This document shows, piece after piece, positions 35,373 to 43,255 of a DNA stretch of 64,000 nucleotides. Position 1 is the stretch's first letter. Each line of letters opens with the position of its first letter. The stretch is from Citrifermentans bemidjiense Bem. GTDB taxonomy: Bacteria; Desulfobacterota; Desulfuromonadia; Geobacterales; Geobacteraceae. Below the pieces are notes generated by a model. The model was not told where the DNA came from. It did not search any database and worked only from the letters and a program-made list of their open reading frames with translations. The DNA lies in assembly GCF_000020725.1 (NCBI RefSeq), contig NC_011146.1, positions 1,797,501-1,861,500 of the forward strand, read 5' to 3'. The position numbers were made by a program, and so were the translations under genes.

Positions 35373-36551
35373 CTAACCCGCCTGCAAAAACTCCTCGGGG
35401 GCGAGGCTTGTCGCCAGCATCACCATGTTGATGTCCCGGTGCTCCTTCCAATGCTCGGTCCCCTTGTTCCGCTCCTCCCGCCAGAACCGCTCTATCTTCG
35501 GCACCATCGCCAGGTGTGGCGTAAGCGCCTCGATGCGTGGGGTGAGCTCGAAGAGCAGATCGGGGTCGTGATCCTCCTGGAACTCGACCACGAGCCTCGC
35601 CAGGTTCGCTACCCCCCTAAGCCCGATCGACAATCCCAGTTCGCGGAACGCCAGCCGGTAGCGCGCCGGAAGTTCCAGGAAACCGTCCCCCGCGCTCTCC
35701 AGGCTCGCCAGGCTGTCGTCCAGTACCTGCCGGAAGAGGCGCAGATGCTGAAAATCCCCTTTGATCACCAGCAGCTCCATCCAGTTGGCATCGCACAGTA
35801 ACCCCCCGATGCCTAAAGGGTCGTCGGTGGCCAAGCTCTTGCCGCGGCACATCGCCGCCAGTTCCCCGATCTCCTCTCCCAGGTCCGGCAGCCCGTCTAC
35901 GGCGAAGTCTCCCGCAAGCGACCGCAATTCGCTGTAGGTGACCAGGCCGTCCAGCGGGTCGTGCAGCCCGGCGGAACGGACCTGCGGGCGCTTCAGGTCG
36001 ATGCTCATCTTCCACTGCAGCGCAGGCGACCCCTCCGGCGTCGCGGCGTAGCGGAAAGCGCGGTGCGCGGTCCGGGCCAGTTCCATGCCCCACCTGAGGT
36101 AGGTGACGTCTCCGGCGACCCGGGTCATGCAGCTTAGCGCGTGCATCCACTTGGTCAGGTAGTGGTAATACTGCCCGTCGCGATCCCACTCCAGGCGCTC
36201 GTCTGCAGGCTCGTCCGGGGCGCGCTCGGGAAGCTTCTTCCCTATCCTCAGTCCCCCGATGGTTGGGTGTAGTTCTCCCTCCTGCTCGTCGAGACCGCTC
36301 AACCAGCCGCTCGCTTGGCCGTCGTCCCGGTGGCGCCCGAGGACGTGATGCACCTGGTCGACTAACTGCCGCGCCAGCTCCAGCCAGGTTTCGTCATGAG
36401 AGCGACGGTAAAGCTCCAGGAAGTTGCAGACGGCGAAGGCGTCGGTCCACAGGTAGCGCCGCGGCGCCCGGTCGGGGTCGGTAAGCCCGGTGCTCCCGGC
36501 GAAGTCGAGCATGATGTCGCCGACCAGCATGATGTTGTTCTCTTTGTCCAT
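35373..36551 (-). CDS. Hypothetical protein, possible alpha/alpha-toroid (six-hairpin) fold
   Basis: A 392-residue protein with no signal peptide or membrane segment. It is rich in aromatic-containing helices (RRYLWTDAFAVCNFLELYR, DGQYYHYLTKWMHALSCM, LRWGMELARTAHRAF), reminiscent of six-hairpin glycosidases or epimerases, but I cannot name the family. GGGAG precedes the ATG. It lies 15 bases downstream of the DinB-like gene on the same strand, so the two form an operon divergent from egtD. Confidence 0.65.
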   Translation of the reverse strand: MDKENNIMLVGDIMLDFAGSTGLTDPDRAPRRYLWTDAFAVCNFLELYRRSHDETWLELARQLVDQVHHVLGRHRDDGQASGWLSGLDEQEGELHPTIGGLRIGKKLPERAPDEPADERLEWDRDGQYYHYLTKWMHALSCMTRVAGDVTYLRWGMELARTAHRAFRYAATPEGSPALQWKMSIDLKRPQVRSAGLHDPLDGLVTYSELRSLAGDFAVDGLPDLGEEIGELAAMCRGKSLATDDPLGIGGLLCDANWMELLVIKGDFQHLRLFRQVLDDSLASLESAGDGFLELPARYRLAFRELGLSIGLRGVANLARLVVEFQEDHDPDLLFELTPRIEALTPHLAMVPKIERFWREERNKGTEHWKEHRDINMVMLATSLAPEEFLQAG

Positions 36552-36566
36552 GTCCGCTCCCTTCTC

Positions 36567-37067
36567 TCAGCCGGTCAGGTACCTGTTGTCCGCGGGCCAC
36601 AGCCCCAGTACCTGCCGGATAATAGCGATCTCGCCGATGTGATAGGCGTTGTGGTCGGCCGCCAGCACGACCTCTCTCAAGATGTTGTAAGAGGGGGAGT
36701 GCGGCAGCGGAGCCAGAAGGTCGTTCCGCTCGTCCCTGACCAGTTCCTTTAGCGCTTCGAGGTCCGCCAGGAACCCGGCACAGCTTCTTTCCCACCCGGC
36801 AACGTCGGTTCTCCAACCCGCGGCCGGGCGGTAACCGTAGGGGTAGTCCGGCGAGACGTGCGCCGGGTTCCGGATGAACTCCAGGATGTCCCATTGGGCG
36901 ATGCGCAGGTGCTCCACGAAATGCCAGAGCGAGTAGGGCGTGTTTGGGGGCTTCCGGTTGATCGAATCCGGCGGCAGCCCGGCGAGCACCTCCTCGAAGC
37001 TGAAATGGGCGTTGCCCCCTTCCAGCAGGTCGAGGAGTTCCTTTCTCAGCGAACGGTCCTCTTTCAT
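36567..37067 (-). CDS. DinB-fold (YfiT-like) putative metal-dependent protein
   Basis: A 166-residue four-helix protein. ATG 37067 follows AAGGAGG at good spacing, better than an earlier in-frame start. Histidines in LWHFVEHLRIAQWDIL and in DHNAYHIGEIAIIRQ match the DinB metal triad. The superfamily includes thiol S-transferases, and a DinB domain forms the N-terminal part of EgtB and OvoA in thiohistidine synthesis. It diverges from egtD across a 155-base spacer, so a thiol-related role is worth considering, as inference. Confidence 0.78.
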   Translation of the reverse strand: MKEDRSLRKELLDLLEGGNAHFSFEEVLAGLPPDSINRKPPNTPYSLWHFVEHLRIAQWDILEFIRNPAHVSPDYPYGYRPAAGWRTDVAGWERSCAGFLADLEALKELVRDERNDLLAPLPHSPSYNILREVVLAADHNAYHIGEIAIIRQVLGLWPADNRYLTG

Positions 37068-37133
37068 GTGACCCCTCCTTGCCGGCCTCTGATTTTTCAC
37101 ACCCTAACTCTACTGGCCCGGGTTCATAAATGC

Positions 37134-37152
37134 AAAGGCGAGCGTCGCCTTT
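37134..37152. promoter_or_regulatory. Perfect 8-3-8 inverted repeat, candidate operator
   Basis: AAAGGCGA-N3-TCGCCTTT in the divergent spacer between the DinB-fold gene and egtD, 10 bases before the egtD -35 element. No transcript ends here, so a terminator role is unlikely. Confidence 0.5.
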
Positions 37153-37162
37153 ATCATGAGCG

Positions 37163-37190
37163 TTGACGGTTATAATTAGCAGCTTATAAT
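37163..37190 (+). promoter_or_regulatory. Candidate sigma-70 promoter for egtD
   Basis: TTGACG (37163-37168), 16-base spacer, exact consensus TATAAT (37185-37190), with AAGGAGG between it and the ATG at 37223. Confidence 0.65.
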
Positions 37191-37222
37191 CTACTACTTC
37201 TGGGAACCCTCAAGGAGGAGCC

Positions 37223-38287
37223 ATGGATACCTTTTTCGCCTCGCCCGAACCCCAAATCTGCCGCCAACTCAGTGAAGCGAGCCGAGGCCGAGGCCCTAGA
37301 ATCGTGCGGCCGTCGGCCGCTGCGGACCCGGTGCAGGATTTCGCGCGCTCGGCCGCGGCAGGGCTCGCGTCTCCGCCGCGCCGCTTGGAGAGCAGGTTCC
37401 TGTACGATGCGCAGGGGAGCATCCTCTTCGACCAGATCACCGCGCAGCCGGAATACTACCTTACCCGTACCGAGGCCTCGATCCTCGCGGCCAACGCCGC
37501 CCGCATCAGGGCCCTCACCGGACCGACGAACATAATGGAGCTTGGGGCCGGCAGCGCGGCGAAGACGGATAATCTTTTGAGAGCCTGGCTGGAGCGCTCC
37601 AAGGCGGTCTGCTATTTTCCGGTGGATGTGAGCCTGACCGCGCTCCTGGGGGCCTGCAAAAGCATCTCGGCGAGGTTTCCTGCTGCCCGCGTCATCGCGG
37701 TGAACAGCGAGTACGCTGAAGCGTTCCCGCTTCTTTCGCAGCTCTCCCCTGTGCTGGTGACCTTCCTGGGGAGCAGCATCGGCAACTTCAGCCGGCTCGA
37801 GATGACTAGCTTCTGCCTCGCCCTGGCGGCGTCGATGCGACCGGGCGACTTCTTACTCCTGGGCCTGGACCTGGTGAAGAGAAGTTCGGTCTTGGAGGCG
37901 GCCTACAACGACAGGGCTGGAGTAACGGAGCGTTTTACCCGCAACATCTTCGCCCGGATGAACCGCGAACTTGGCAGTGCCATAGACCTCGAGTCCATCG
38001 AGCATTCGGCGCGTTACCAGGCGGAGCTGGAGCAGATCGAGATCGACGCCTGTTTCACGAAGCGGCAGGCTTTCCTCCTTCAACCCCCGGGGAGGGCCAT
38101 TACCATAGCCGAAGGGGAATCGGTGCGGACCGAAATCTCCCGGAAGTTCCGGCTGGAGCAGGTGATCCCGGAGCTGAACCGCTGCGGCTTCGGCACCGAG
38201 CAGGTCTTCAGCGACGAGCGGCGCTGGTTTGCGCTCTTGTTGCTGCGCCGCTTGCCAAGGTATAGCGGCCAATCGGGGAGGTCATAG
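37223..38287 (+). CDS. egtD: L-histidine N-alpha-methyltransferase EgtD
   Basis: A 354-residue SAM-dependent enzyme predicted to trimethylate histidine to hercynine, the precursor of ergothioneine. Family signatures: LTRTEASIL at about 81-89, the SAM loop MELGAGSAAKT at 105-115, the PVDVS segment at 133-137 and FLGSSIGNF at 181-189. The stop codon directly abuts the ATG of the Mo/desulfurase fusion gene. No EgtB, EgtE or rhodanese-type EanB gene is visible nearby, so sulfur insertion must use something else. Confidence 0.9.
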   Translation: MDTFFASPEPQICRQLSEASRGRGPRIVRPSAAADPVQDFARSAAAGLASPPRRLESRFLYDAQGSILFDQITAQPEYYLTRTEASILAANAARIRALTGPTNIMELGAGSAAKTDNLLRAWLERSKAVCYFPVDVSLTALLGACKSISARFPAARVIAVNSEYAEAFPLLSQLSPVLVTFLGSSIGNFSRLEMTSFCLALAASMRPGDFLLLGLDLVKRSSVLEAAYNDRAGVTERFTRNIFARMNRELGSAIDLESIEHSARYQAELEQIEIDACFTKRQAFLLQPPGRAITIAEGESVRTEISRKFRLEQVIPELNRCGFGTEQVFSDERRWFALLLLRRLPRYSGQSGRS

Positions 38288-41200
38288 ATGTCGGAGCATA
38301 GCCGCGAGACCCGTAACGGCATGTGCGGCATCTGCCCGGCAGGCTGCCTGGTCACCGTGACCCTTGAACAGGGGAGGCTGGTGGCGGTGGAGCCCCAGGC
38401 TGGAAGCCCGATGGGTATCCTCTGCCGTATCGGGCGCCACTCCCCGCAGATCGTGCACGACCCGGACCGGCTCCTTTATCCGCTCAAGCGCATAGGCCCC
38501 AAGGGGGGGTACGACTTCGAGCGCATCACCTGGGACGAGGCCTTCGAGACCATCGTGACGCGGTTGAACGAGGTGAAGGCGCGCTACGGGGCGGAGGGGG
38601 CGGCGATCTACACCGGGCGCGGCAGCTTCGACATGGCCCTTTGCGACCTGTTCCAGCCGGCGGACGCCGCGGTTTCCTCAGCCTCCAACGTTCTCTTTCC
38701 CTTTGGGTCCCCAAACACGCTTGGTGTGGGCGCCCTCTGCTACGTTTCCTTCGCCATGATCGCCCCTCACGTCACCATGGGAGAGATGCTGATCACCATG
38801 GAGACCGACCTCGAACAGTCGGAACTGATCGTGATCTGGGGCGCCAACCCGGCTACCGATTCGCCTCCCCTGGCGCACCGCCAGATCCTGGCGGCAAGGG
38901 CGCGAGGGGCGCAGGTGGTCGCGATAGATCCGCGGCTTGGGGAGACCGCGCGGGAGGCGGGTGCTCAGTGGATCCCGATTCGTCCCGGAACCGACGGGGC
39001 GCTGGCGCTGGCCCTGATCGGCGTCCTGGTGGAAGAGGAGCTTTACGACGAGGCTTTTGCCCGCGACTGGACCGTCGGCTTCCCCGAACTCCGTACGCTG
39101 GTGCAGCACTTCCGTCCCGAAGCGGTGCAAGAGATTTCGGGAGTCCCGGCGGATAACATCAGGAACCTGGCGCGCCGCATCGCCTCGGTCCGGGGCGCGG
39201 CACCGGTCATGTACACGGGGCTTGAGTACTCCGATAGCGGGGTGCAGGCGATTCGCGCCGTCTTCACGCTCTTCGCGCTGGCCGGGCAGCTCGACGTCCC
39301 CGGGGGAGTGCTGTTCCGGATGAAAGAGAATATCTTCCCCCAGAACCGTTCCCGCCTGATTCGAAACCCGGATCTGAAGAAGGCGCTTGGGCGCGACCGT
39401 TTCCCGATCTACAGCGCCTACCGGGGCGAATCCCATGCCGCCGTGCTCCCGGAGGCCGTGCTGGAAGGAAAGCCTTATCCGGTGCGGGCGCTACTGGTGC
39501 TGGGAGGCTCCATCATCACCGCCTGGCCGGATCCGGATCTGTGGCGCCGGACCTTGTCCTCCCTCGACTTCATGGTCTCCATCAACCGCTACCACACGGC
39601 CGATTCGGCCTATGCCGACATCGTCCTCCCCGCCGCTACCTATTACGAGATCACCTCCTACATGAGGTACGGCCCGCTCTTCAAGATAAGGGAGCGGCTG
39701 GTCCTCCCTCAGGGGGAGGCGCGTAGCGACTTCCTGATCCTGGCGGAGTTGGCCCGGCGCCTGGGGTACGGCGAGCTGTACCCGCAAAGCGAGGAGGAGA
39801 TGCTCCGTTTCGCCCTTGAGGGGAGCGGCTTTTCCTTGGAAGAGGTGCGGGCGCAGGGGGGGGAAGCGCGGGTTGCTGCCGTGATGATGCAGTACAAGAA
39901 ATGGGAAAAGGGGCTGTTGCGTCCCGACGGGAAACCCGGTTTCAACACCCCCAGCGGCAAGTTCGAGATCGCCTCCTCCATCCTCGCGGAAAACGGCTAC
40001 GCGCCGCTGCCGGTCTACACCGAGCCTGGGGAGGGGCCGCTTGCCGACCCGCAGCTGGCACGTGAATACCCGCTGGTATTCAACTCCGGCGCGCGTACGA
40101 TGCACGATTTTCGCAGCCAGCACCACGGCGTGCGCGACCTGTCCGACCCGCTTCCCGAGCCGCCGGTCACCTTGAACCGGGAAGATGCGGCAGAGCTCGG
40201 GGTCGGGGAGGGGGAGCGGGTCTGGGTCGAGACCCCGAGGGGGCAGGCACTTTTTACAGCAAGGCTAACCAGCGGCATCGTGCGCGGGAGCATCGACGCC
40301 GCCATGGGAGGGGGAGGGCCGTTGGGTTCCGAGGCCTGGCAAAAGTGCAACGTGAACCAACTCACCGACCCCGGCCGCTACGATCCCATCTCCGGCTTCC
40401 CCGTCTACAAGACCCTTCTCTGTCGAGTGCGCAAGGCAGAGACTTTCGTTGCCGACTCCGCCAGTTCCAAGTCGTCCACCGGGTCCATTGAGTCCATCGG
40501 GTCCACCTTCACCGAAGGGCTAACCCCGGCCGTCGTTGCTTTGCGCCAGGTCTACCTGGACCACAACGCCACCACAGAGGTTCGCCCGGAGGTGCGGGAG
40601 GCGATGCTCCCTTACCTTGGCGGCGACTGGGGGAACCCTTCCAGCATCCACGGCAAGGGGAGCCGCGCCCGCTTTGCGCTGGAGGATGCCCGGCGCCAGG
40701 TCGCTCAAGCGCTCAACTGCACCGCCCGGCGCATCGTCTTCACCGGAGGGGGGTCCGAGGCGGACAACCTCGCCCTGCGCGGAGCGGCGCTGGCTGCAGA
40801 CGGCTCCAGGCGCCACCTGGTGACCAGCAGCATCGAGCACCCCGCCGTACTCGCCACCTGCCGCGCCCTCTCCCGCCAGGGGTACGAACTGAGCGTGTTG
40901 GACGTGGACCGGGAGGGGGTGGTGCAGCCGGAACAGCTGGAGCGGGTGATCCGCCGGGACACCCTGCTGGTCTCGGTGATGCTCGCCAACAACGAGACGG
41001 GGGCGCTTCAGCCCGTGCCCGAACTGGCGCGGATTGCACATCGGATGGGGGCGCTCTTTCACTGCGACGCGGTGCAGGCGCTGGGCAAGATGGAACTGGA
41101 CCTGGAGCAGTTGGGGGCGGATCTGGTCAGCCTCTCCTCCCACAAGGTCCACGGTCCCAAAGGGGTGGGTGCACTCTATATCGGTCGGGAGGTAAAACTG

Positions 41201-41707
41201 GAGCCGATCATCACCGGCGGAGGGCAGGAGCACGGGCTTCGGGCCGGGACCGAAAACGTTCCCGGGATCGTCGGTTTCGCCAAGGCAGTGGAGCTTTCGC
41301 AGGCGGGGCTCTTCGCCGGCGAGCCGGAGCGGCTGGCGCGGCTTCGCGACCGGCTGGAGCAGGGAATTCTCGGCATAGTACCCGGCGCGAGTAAAAACGG
41401 CCCGGAAAAGCGGCGCCTTTGCAACACGCTCAACATGCAGCTGCCGGGGATCCGCGGCGAGTCGCTGGTGTTGCTGTTAGATCGCCACGGGGTGGCGCTA
41501 TCGTCCGGCTCCGCCTGCAAGTCCGGAAACCCGGACCCTTCCCACGCGTTGCTTGCCATGGGGCTCACGCCGCAGCAGGCACACTGCTCCGTCCGTTTTT
41601 CCCTGGGACGGGCAAACGACGACGGGGAGATAGAGTACGTGCTGGATCGTCTGCGGGAGCTGTTGCGGGATACCGGCCAGGCGGTGCGTTTCGTAGCCTG
41701 CCGCTGA
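38288..41707 (+). CDS. Fusion of a cytoplasmic molybdopterin oxidoreductase and a NifS-like cysteine desulfurase
   Basis: A single 1139-residue frame. Residues 1 to about 715 form a DMSO-reductase-family domain: [4Fe-4S] ligands Cys13, Cys16, Cys20 and Cys46; a candidate Mo ligand Cys151 in SPNTLGVGALCYVS; cofactor segments VIWGANPATDSP and IDPRLGETA; and a C-terminal barrel (LVFNSGARTMHDFRSQHHG, VTLNREDAAELGV). There is no twin-arginine or Sec signal, so it is cytoplasmic. Residues about 729-741 are a Ser/Gly linker. From about 754 a full desulfurase follows (YLDHNATTEVRPEV), with PLP Lys953 in SSHKVHGPKG and persulfide Cys1077 in SSGSACKSG. Directly after egtD with zero spacing, it most likely inserts sulfur into hercynine anaerobically. 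I vaguely recall reports of Mo-dependent ergothioneine synthesis but cannot confirm. A polysulfide-type reductase is the alternative. Confidence 0.85.
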   Translation: MSEHSRETRNGMCGICPAGCLVTVTLEQGRLVAVEPQAGSPMGILCRIGRHSPQIVHDPDRLLYPLKRIGPKGGYDFERITWDEAFETIVTRLNEVKARYGAEGAAIYTGRGSFDMALCDLFQPADAAVSSASNVLFPFGSPNTLGVGALCYVSFAMIAPHVTMGEMLITMETDLEQSELIVIWGANPATDSPPLAHRQILAARARGAQVVAIDPRLGETAREAGAQWIPIRPGTDGALALALIGVLVEEELYDEAFARDWTVGFPELRTLVQHFRPEAVQEISGVPADNIRNLARRIASVRGAAPVMYTGLEYSDSGVQAIRAVFTLFALAGQLDVPGGVLFRMKENIFPQNRSRLIRNPDLKKALGRDRFPIYSAYRGESHAAVLPEAVLEGKPYPVRALLVLGGSIITAWPDPDLWRRTLSSLDFMVSINRYHTADSAYADIVLPAATYYEITSYMRYGPLFKIRERLVLPQGEARSDFLILAELARRLGYGELYPQSEEEMLRFALEGSGFSLEEVRAQGGEARVAAVMMQYKKWEKGLLRPDGKPGFNTPSGKFEIASSILAENGYAPLPVYTEPGEGPLADPQLAREYPLVFNSGARTMHDFRSQHHGVRDLSDPLPEPPVTLNREDAAELGVGEGERVWVETPRGQALFTARLTSGIVRGSIDAAMGGGGPLGSEAWQKCNVNQLTDPGRYDPISGFPVYKTLLCRVRKAETFVADSASSKSSTGSIESIGSTFTEGLTPAVVALRQVYLDHNATTEVRPEVREAMLPYLGGDWGNPSSIHGKGSRARFALEDARRQVAQALNCTARRIVFTGGGSEADNLALRGAALAADGSRRHLVTSSIEHPAVLATCRALSRQGYELSVLDVDREGVVQPEQLERVIRRDTLLVSVMLANNETGALQPVPELARIAHRMGALFHCDAVQALGKMELDLEQLGADLVSLSSHKVHGPKGVGALYIGREVKLEPIITGGGQEHGLRAGTENVPGIVGFAKAVELSQAGLFAGEPERLARLRDRLEQGILGIVPGASKNGPEKRRLCNTLNMQLPGIRGESLVLLLDRHGVALSSGSACKSGNPDPSHALLAMGLTPQQAHCSVRFSLGRANDDGEIEYVLDRLRELLRDTGQAVRFVACR
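40474..40509 (+). repeat. Four in-frame copies of the 9-bp GTCCAT-type repeat encoding the interdomain linker
   Basis: Units GTCCACCGG, GTCCATTGA, GTCCATCGG and GTCCACCTT run without a break. Each encodes about (G/E)-S-(I/T). The same 9-bp pattern is intergenic at 43152-43180 and 47046-47085. Confidence 0.85.
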
Positions 41708-41720
41708 GACGAGGGGAGCT

Positions 41721-42020
41721 TTAGCTGATGGAGGAAGTGCCGCGGGAGGCCAGGCGGTTGGAGGCGGCGATGAAGAATACGGCCCCGGAGCCGGCCATGT
41801 TGCCGAGGCTGATCGCGGTGAAGATCTGGTCCCGCACCAGAAAAGAGGCGTAGAGCGCGGTGATCAGCGAGCCTAGGCTCCAGCCGCCGAAGGTGACCAG
41901 GGAGAGCGACAGGGCGTGGCTTCTGTCCTTCCAGGCTTTCGCGATCTGCGGCAGGTACAGGAGCACGGCGATGACGCCGTTCAGCGCGTAGAGGGATTTG
42001 AGGGCGAACAGGCAGTTCAT
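41721..42020 (-). CDS. SemiSWEET-type PQ-loop small transporter
   Basis: A 99-residue protein with three predicted membrane helices (about 8-26, 40-58, 66-88) and the PQ-loop motif YLPQIAKAWKDRSHALSLSL. This is the size and layout of bacterial SemiSWEET sugar transporters, which work as dimers. The substrate is unknown. It is convergent with the egtD operon, 13 bases from its end. Confidence 0.82.
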   Translation of the reverse strand: MNCLFALKSLYALNGVIAVLLYLPQIAKAWKDRSHALSLSLVTFGGWSLGSLITALYASFLVRDQIFTAISLGNMAGSGAVFFIAASNRLASRGTSSIS

Positions 42021-42094
42021 GTGTGAAAGGTACTACCGATGCGCTGAAAGCGCAGTGAAGTGGGTCACAAAACTGCATGGGGGCGGAGATACGA

Positions 42095-42122
42095 AGAGGG
42101 GGCGGAATTTTCCGCCCCCTCT
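42095..42122 (-). terminator. Hairpin downstream of the cytochrome c gene
   Basis: A perfect 12-bp stem (42095-42106 with 42111-42122; AGAGGGGGCGGA) with a 4-base loop. The T tract is weak on both strands, so termination may be partial. Confidence 0.5.
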
Positions 42123-42147
42123 CTGTATGCAATAGGGTGGTTCCGGA

Positions 42148-42552
42148 TCAGGGGAAAGTCGCCAGGATGTAGTCGCCGATCTTCTTGGCGTCGTCCTTCG
42201 GGATCATCCCCTCGTCGAACTTGTTCATGCCGGGGCCTGGGTTGCGCATGATCTTCACGATGTCGTCCGTGCTCTTGATGTTCCGGTCGGCCATCGCTTT
42301 CTTGCTGAGAGTCTTAGCCGGGGTGATGGTATTGCCGCCGTTTGGGTGGCAGGCTGCGCAGTGCAGTTTGAAGAGCTGCTCCCCAGTGGTCGCGGTTGCA
42401 GAAGCTGCCGGTTGTGGTGTTGCAGGTGCAGCGGGAGCCGCGGTGGTGCTCTGTGGAGGTTGAGCTTGCTCTTCGCTCTTCTTCTTGCATCCTGTGACAC
42501 AGGTTGCGACGAGTGCCAGAATTGCCAAAGTTACGACCAAACGCCTCTGCAT
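42148..42552 (-). CDS. Lipoprotein monohaem cytochrome c
   Basis: A 134-residue protein. The signal peptide ends at lipobox VTGC (about 19-22), followed by a Gln/Pro/Ala/Thr-rich spacer. The haem-binding motif is CAACH in FKLHCAACHPNGG, and the distal Met ligand is probably Met in PGMNKF or GMIPKDD. It resembles cytochrome c5/c6-type domains and is probably an outer- or inner-membrane-tethered electron carrier. AGGAGGTG precedes the ATG. Confidence 0.88.
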   Translation of the reverse strand: MQRRLVVTLAILALVATCVTGCKKKSEEQAQPPQSTTAAPAAPATPQPAASATATTGEQLFKLHCAACHPNGGNTITPAKTLSKKAMADRNIKSTDDIVKIMRNPGPGMNKFDEGMIPKDDAKKIGDYILATFP

Positions 42553-42640
42553 GTGACACCTCCTGTTAGGGTTTATTCATCCGGGGAGTATACCAAAGAA
42601 AGTGGCTGCCGCTTCCGGTGCTGTCGACAATTCACTGCAA

Positions 42641-42668
42641 TTGACTTTTTATTGGCTGATGTTAATTT
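42641..42668 (+). promoter_or_regulatory. Candidate promoter for the Cys-rich exported protein gene
   Basis: TTGACT (42641-42646), 16-base spacer, TAATTT (42663-42668). Confidence 0.4.
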
Positions 42669-42705
42669 TTTACGTCCCGCCTACTGAGAAAGGGAGGAAA
42701 GAGAG

Positions 42706-43029
42706 ATGATGACAAAGACGATCATGGTGGCGCTGGTTCTCCTGCTACAGGTTTCAACCGCACGCGCAGAGGGTGGGGAAGAGAAATACGAATCAAGCGG
42801 CGTGGTCGGCACCGATATCGAGGATATGCAGGACAAAAAACAGGAACGAGCTTGCGATTGTTGCCAAAAGTGCAAGGCCGCCCGTGCGCCGGTGCAGCCC
42901 GGGCAGCAGCAACAAAGCCCTCTAAAGAAAAACGGCTGCGAGGATTGCTGCAAACAGTGCGGCAGGCCCTTGCTCCCCGACCCCGAAGACATCCCCCCGG
43001 AGATAGCTCCCAAGCCAAGGGCTCGATGA
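42706..43029 (+). CDS. Small exported Cys-rich protein, unknown function
   Basis: A 107-residue protein with a cleavable signal peptide (hydrophobic run 5-16, cut after ARA near residue 21). The mature part holds two similar cysteine clusters, CDCCQKCKAAR and CEDCCKQCGRPL, separated by a Gln-rich spacer, i.e. a duplicated C-x(1,2)-C-C-x2-C motif, and a Pro-rich tail. Such clusters usually bind zinc or another soft metal. GGGAGG precedes the start. I recognise no family. Confidence 0.7.
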   Translation: MMTKTIMVALVLLLQVSTARAEGGEEKYESSGVVGTDIEDMQDKKQERACDCCQKCKAARAPVQPGQQQQSPLKKNGCEDCCKQCGRPLLPDPEDIPPEIAPKPRAR

Positions 43030-43074
43030 CGGCAGGTAGAACCGCCCAAGAGACCGCACGGCAGTAAAAACCAG

Positions 43075-43110
43075 CAGGCTGCTTACCGCGTGGTTAGCAG
43101 CCTGTTCTTC
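43075..43110 (+). terminator. Terminator-like hairpin after the Cys-rich gene
   Basis: Arms 43075-43087 and 43092-43104 (CAGGCTGCT...AGCAGCCTG) pair with a single mismatch; the tail TTCTTC is modest. Confidence 0.6.
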
Positions 43111-43151
43111 GTCCTGCCAGTGCTATAAGAGTTTCCGCACTCCTCCCATCC

Positions 43152-43180
43152 CCATTCTGTCCATTCTGTCCATTCTGTCC
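43152..43180. repeat. 9-bp tandem repeat (GTCCATTCT family)
   Basis: About three copies of CCATTCTGT in tandem directly upstream of the fur promoter. Confidence 0.8.
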
Positions 43181-43200
43181 GCAGTGCTTCAAAATAATCA

Positions 43201-43229
43201 TTGACAGTGACGGGCGCCGCCGTTACTAT
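43201..43229 (+). promoter_or_regulatory. Promoter of fur, with a possible overlapping Fur site
   Basis: Consensus TTGACA (43201-43206), 17-base spacer, TACTAT (43224-43229). The adjoining ATAATCATT (43193-43201) matches half of a Fur box, so self-regulation is possible. Confidence 0.55.
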
Positions 43230-43255
43230 GACATCCACTTTCAATTGGGGTTCAC

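Noticed and set aside
38288-41707. The Mo/desulfurase fusion as an assembly or frameshift artefact
   Set aside because: The frame is open throughout, both domains are complete, and the linker keeps frame through four clean 9-bp units.
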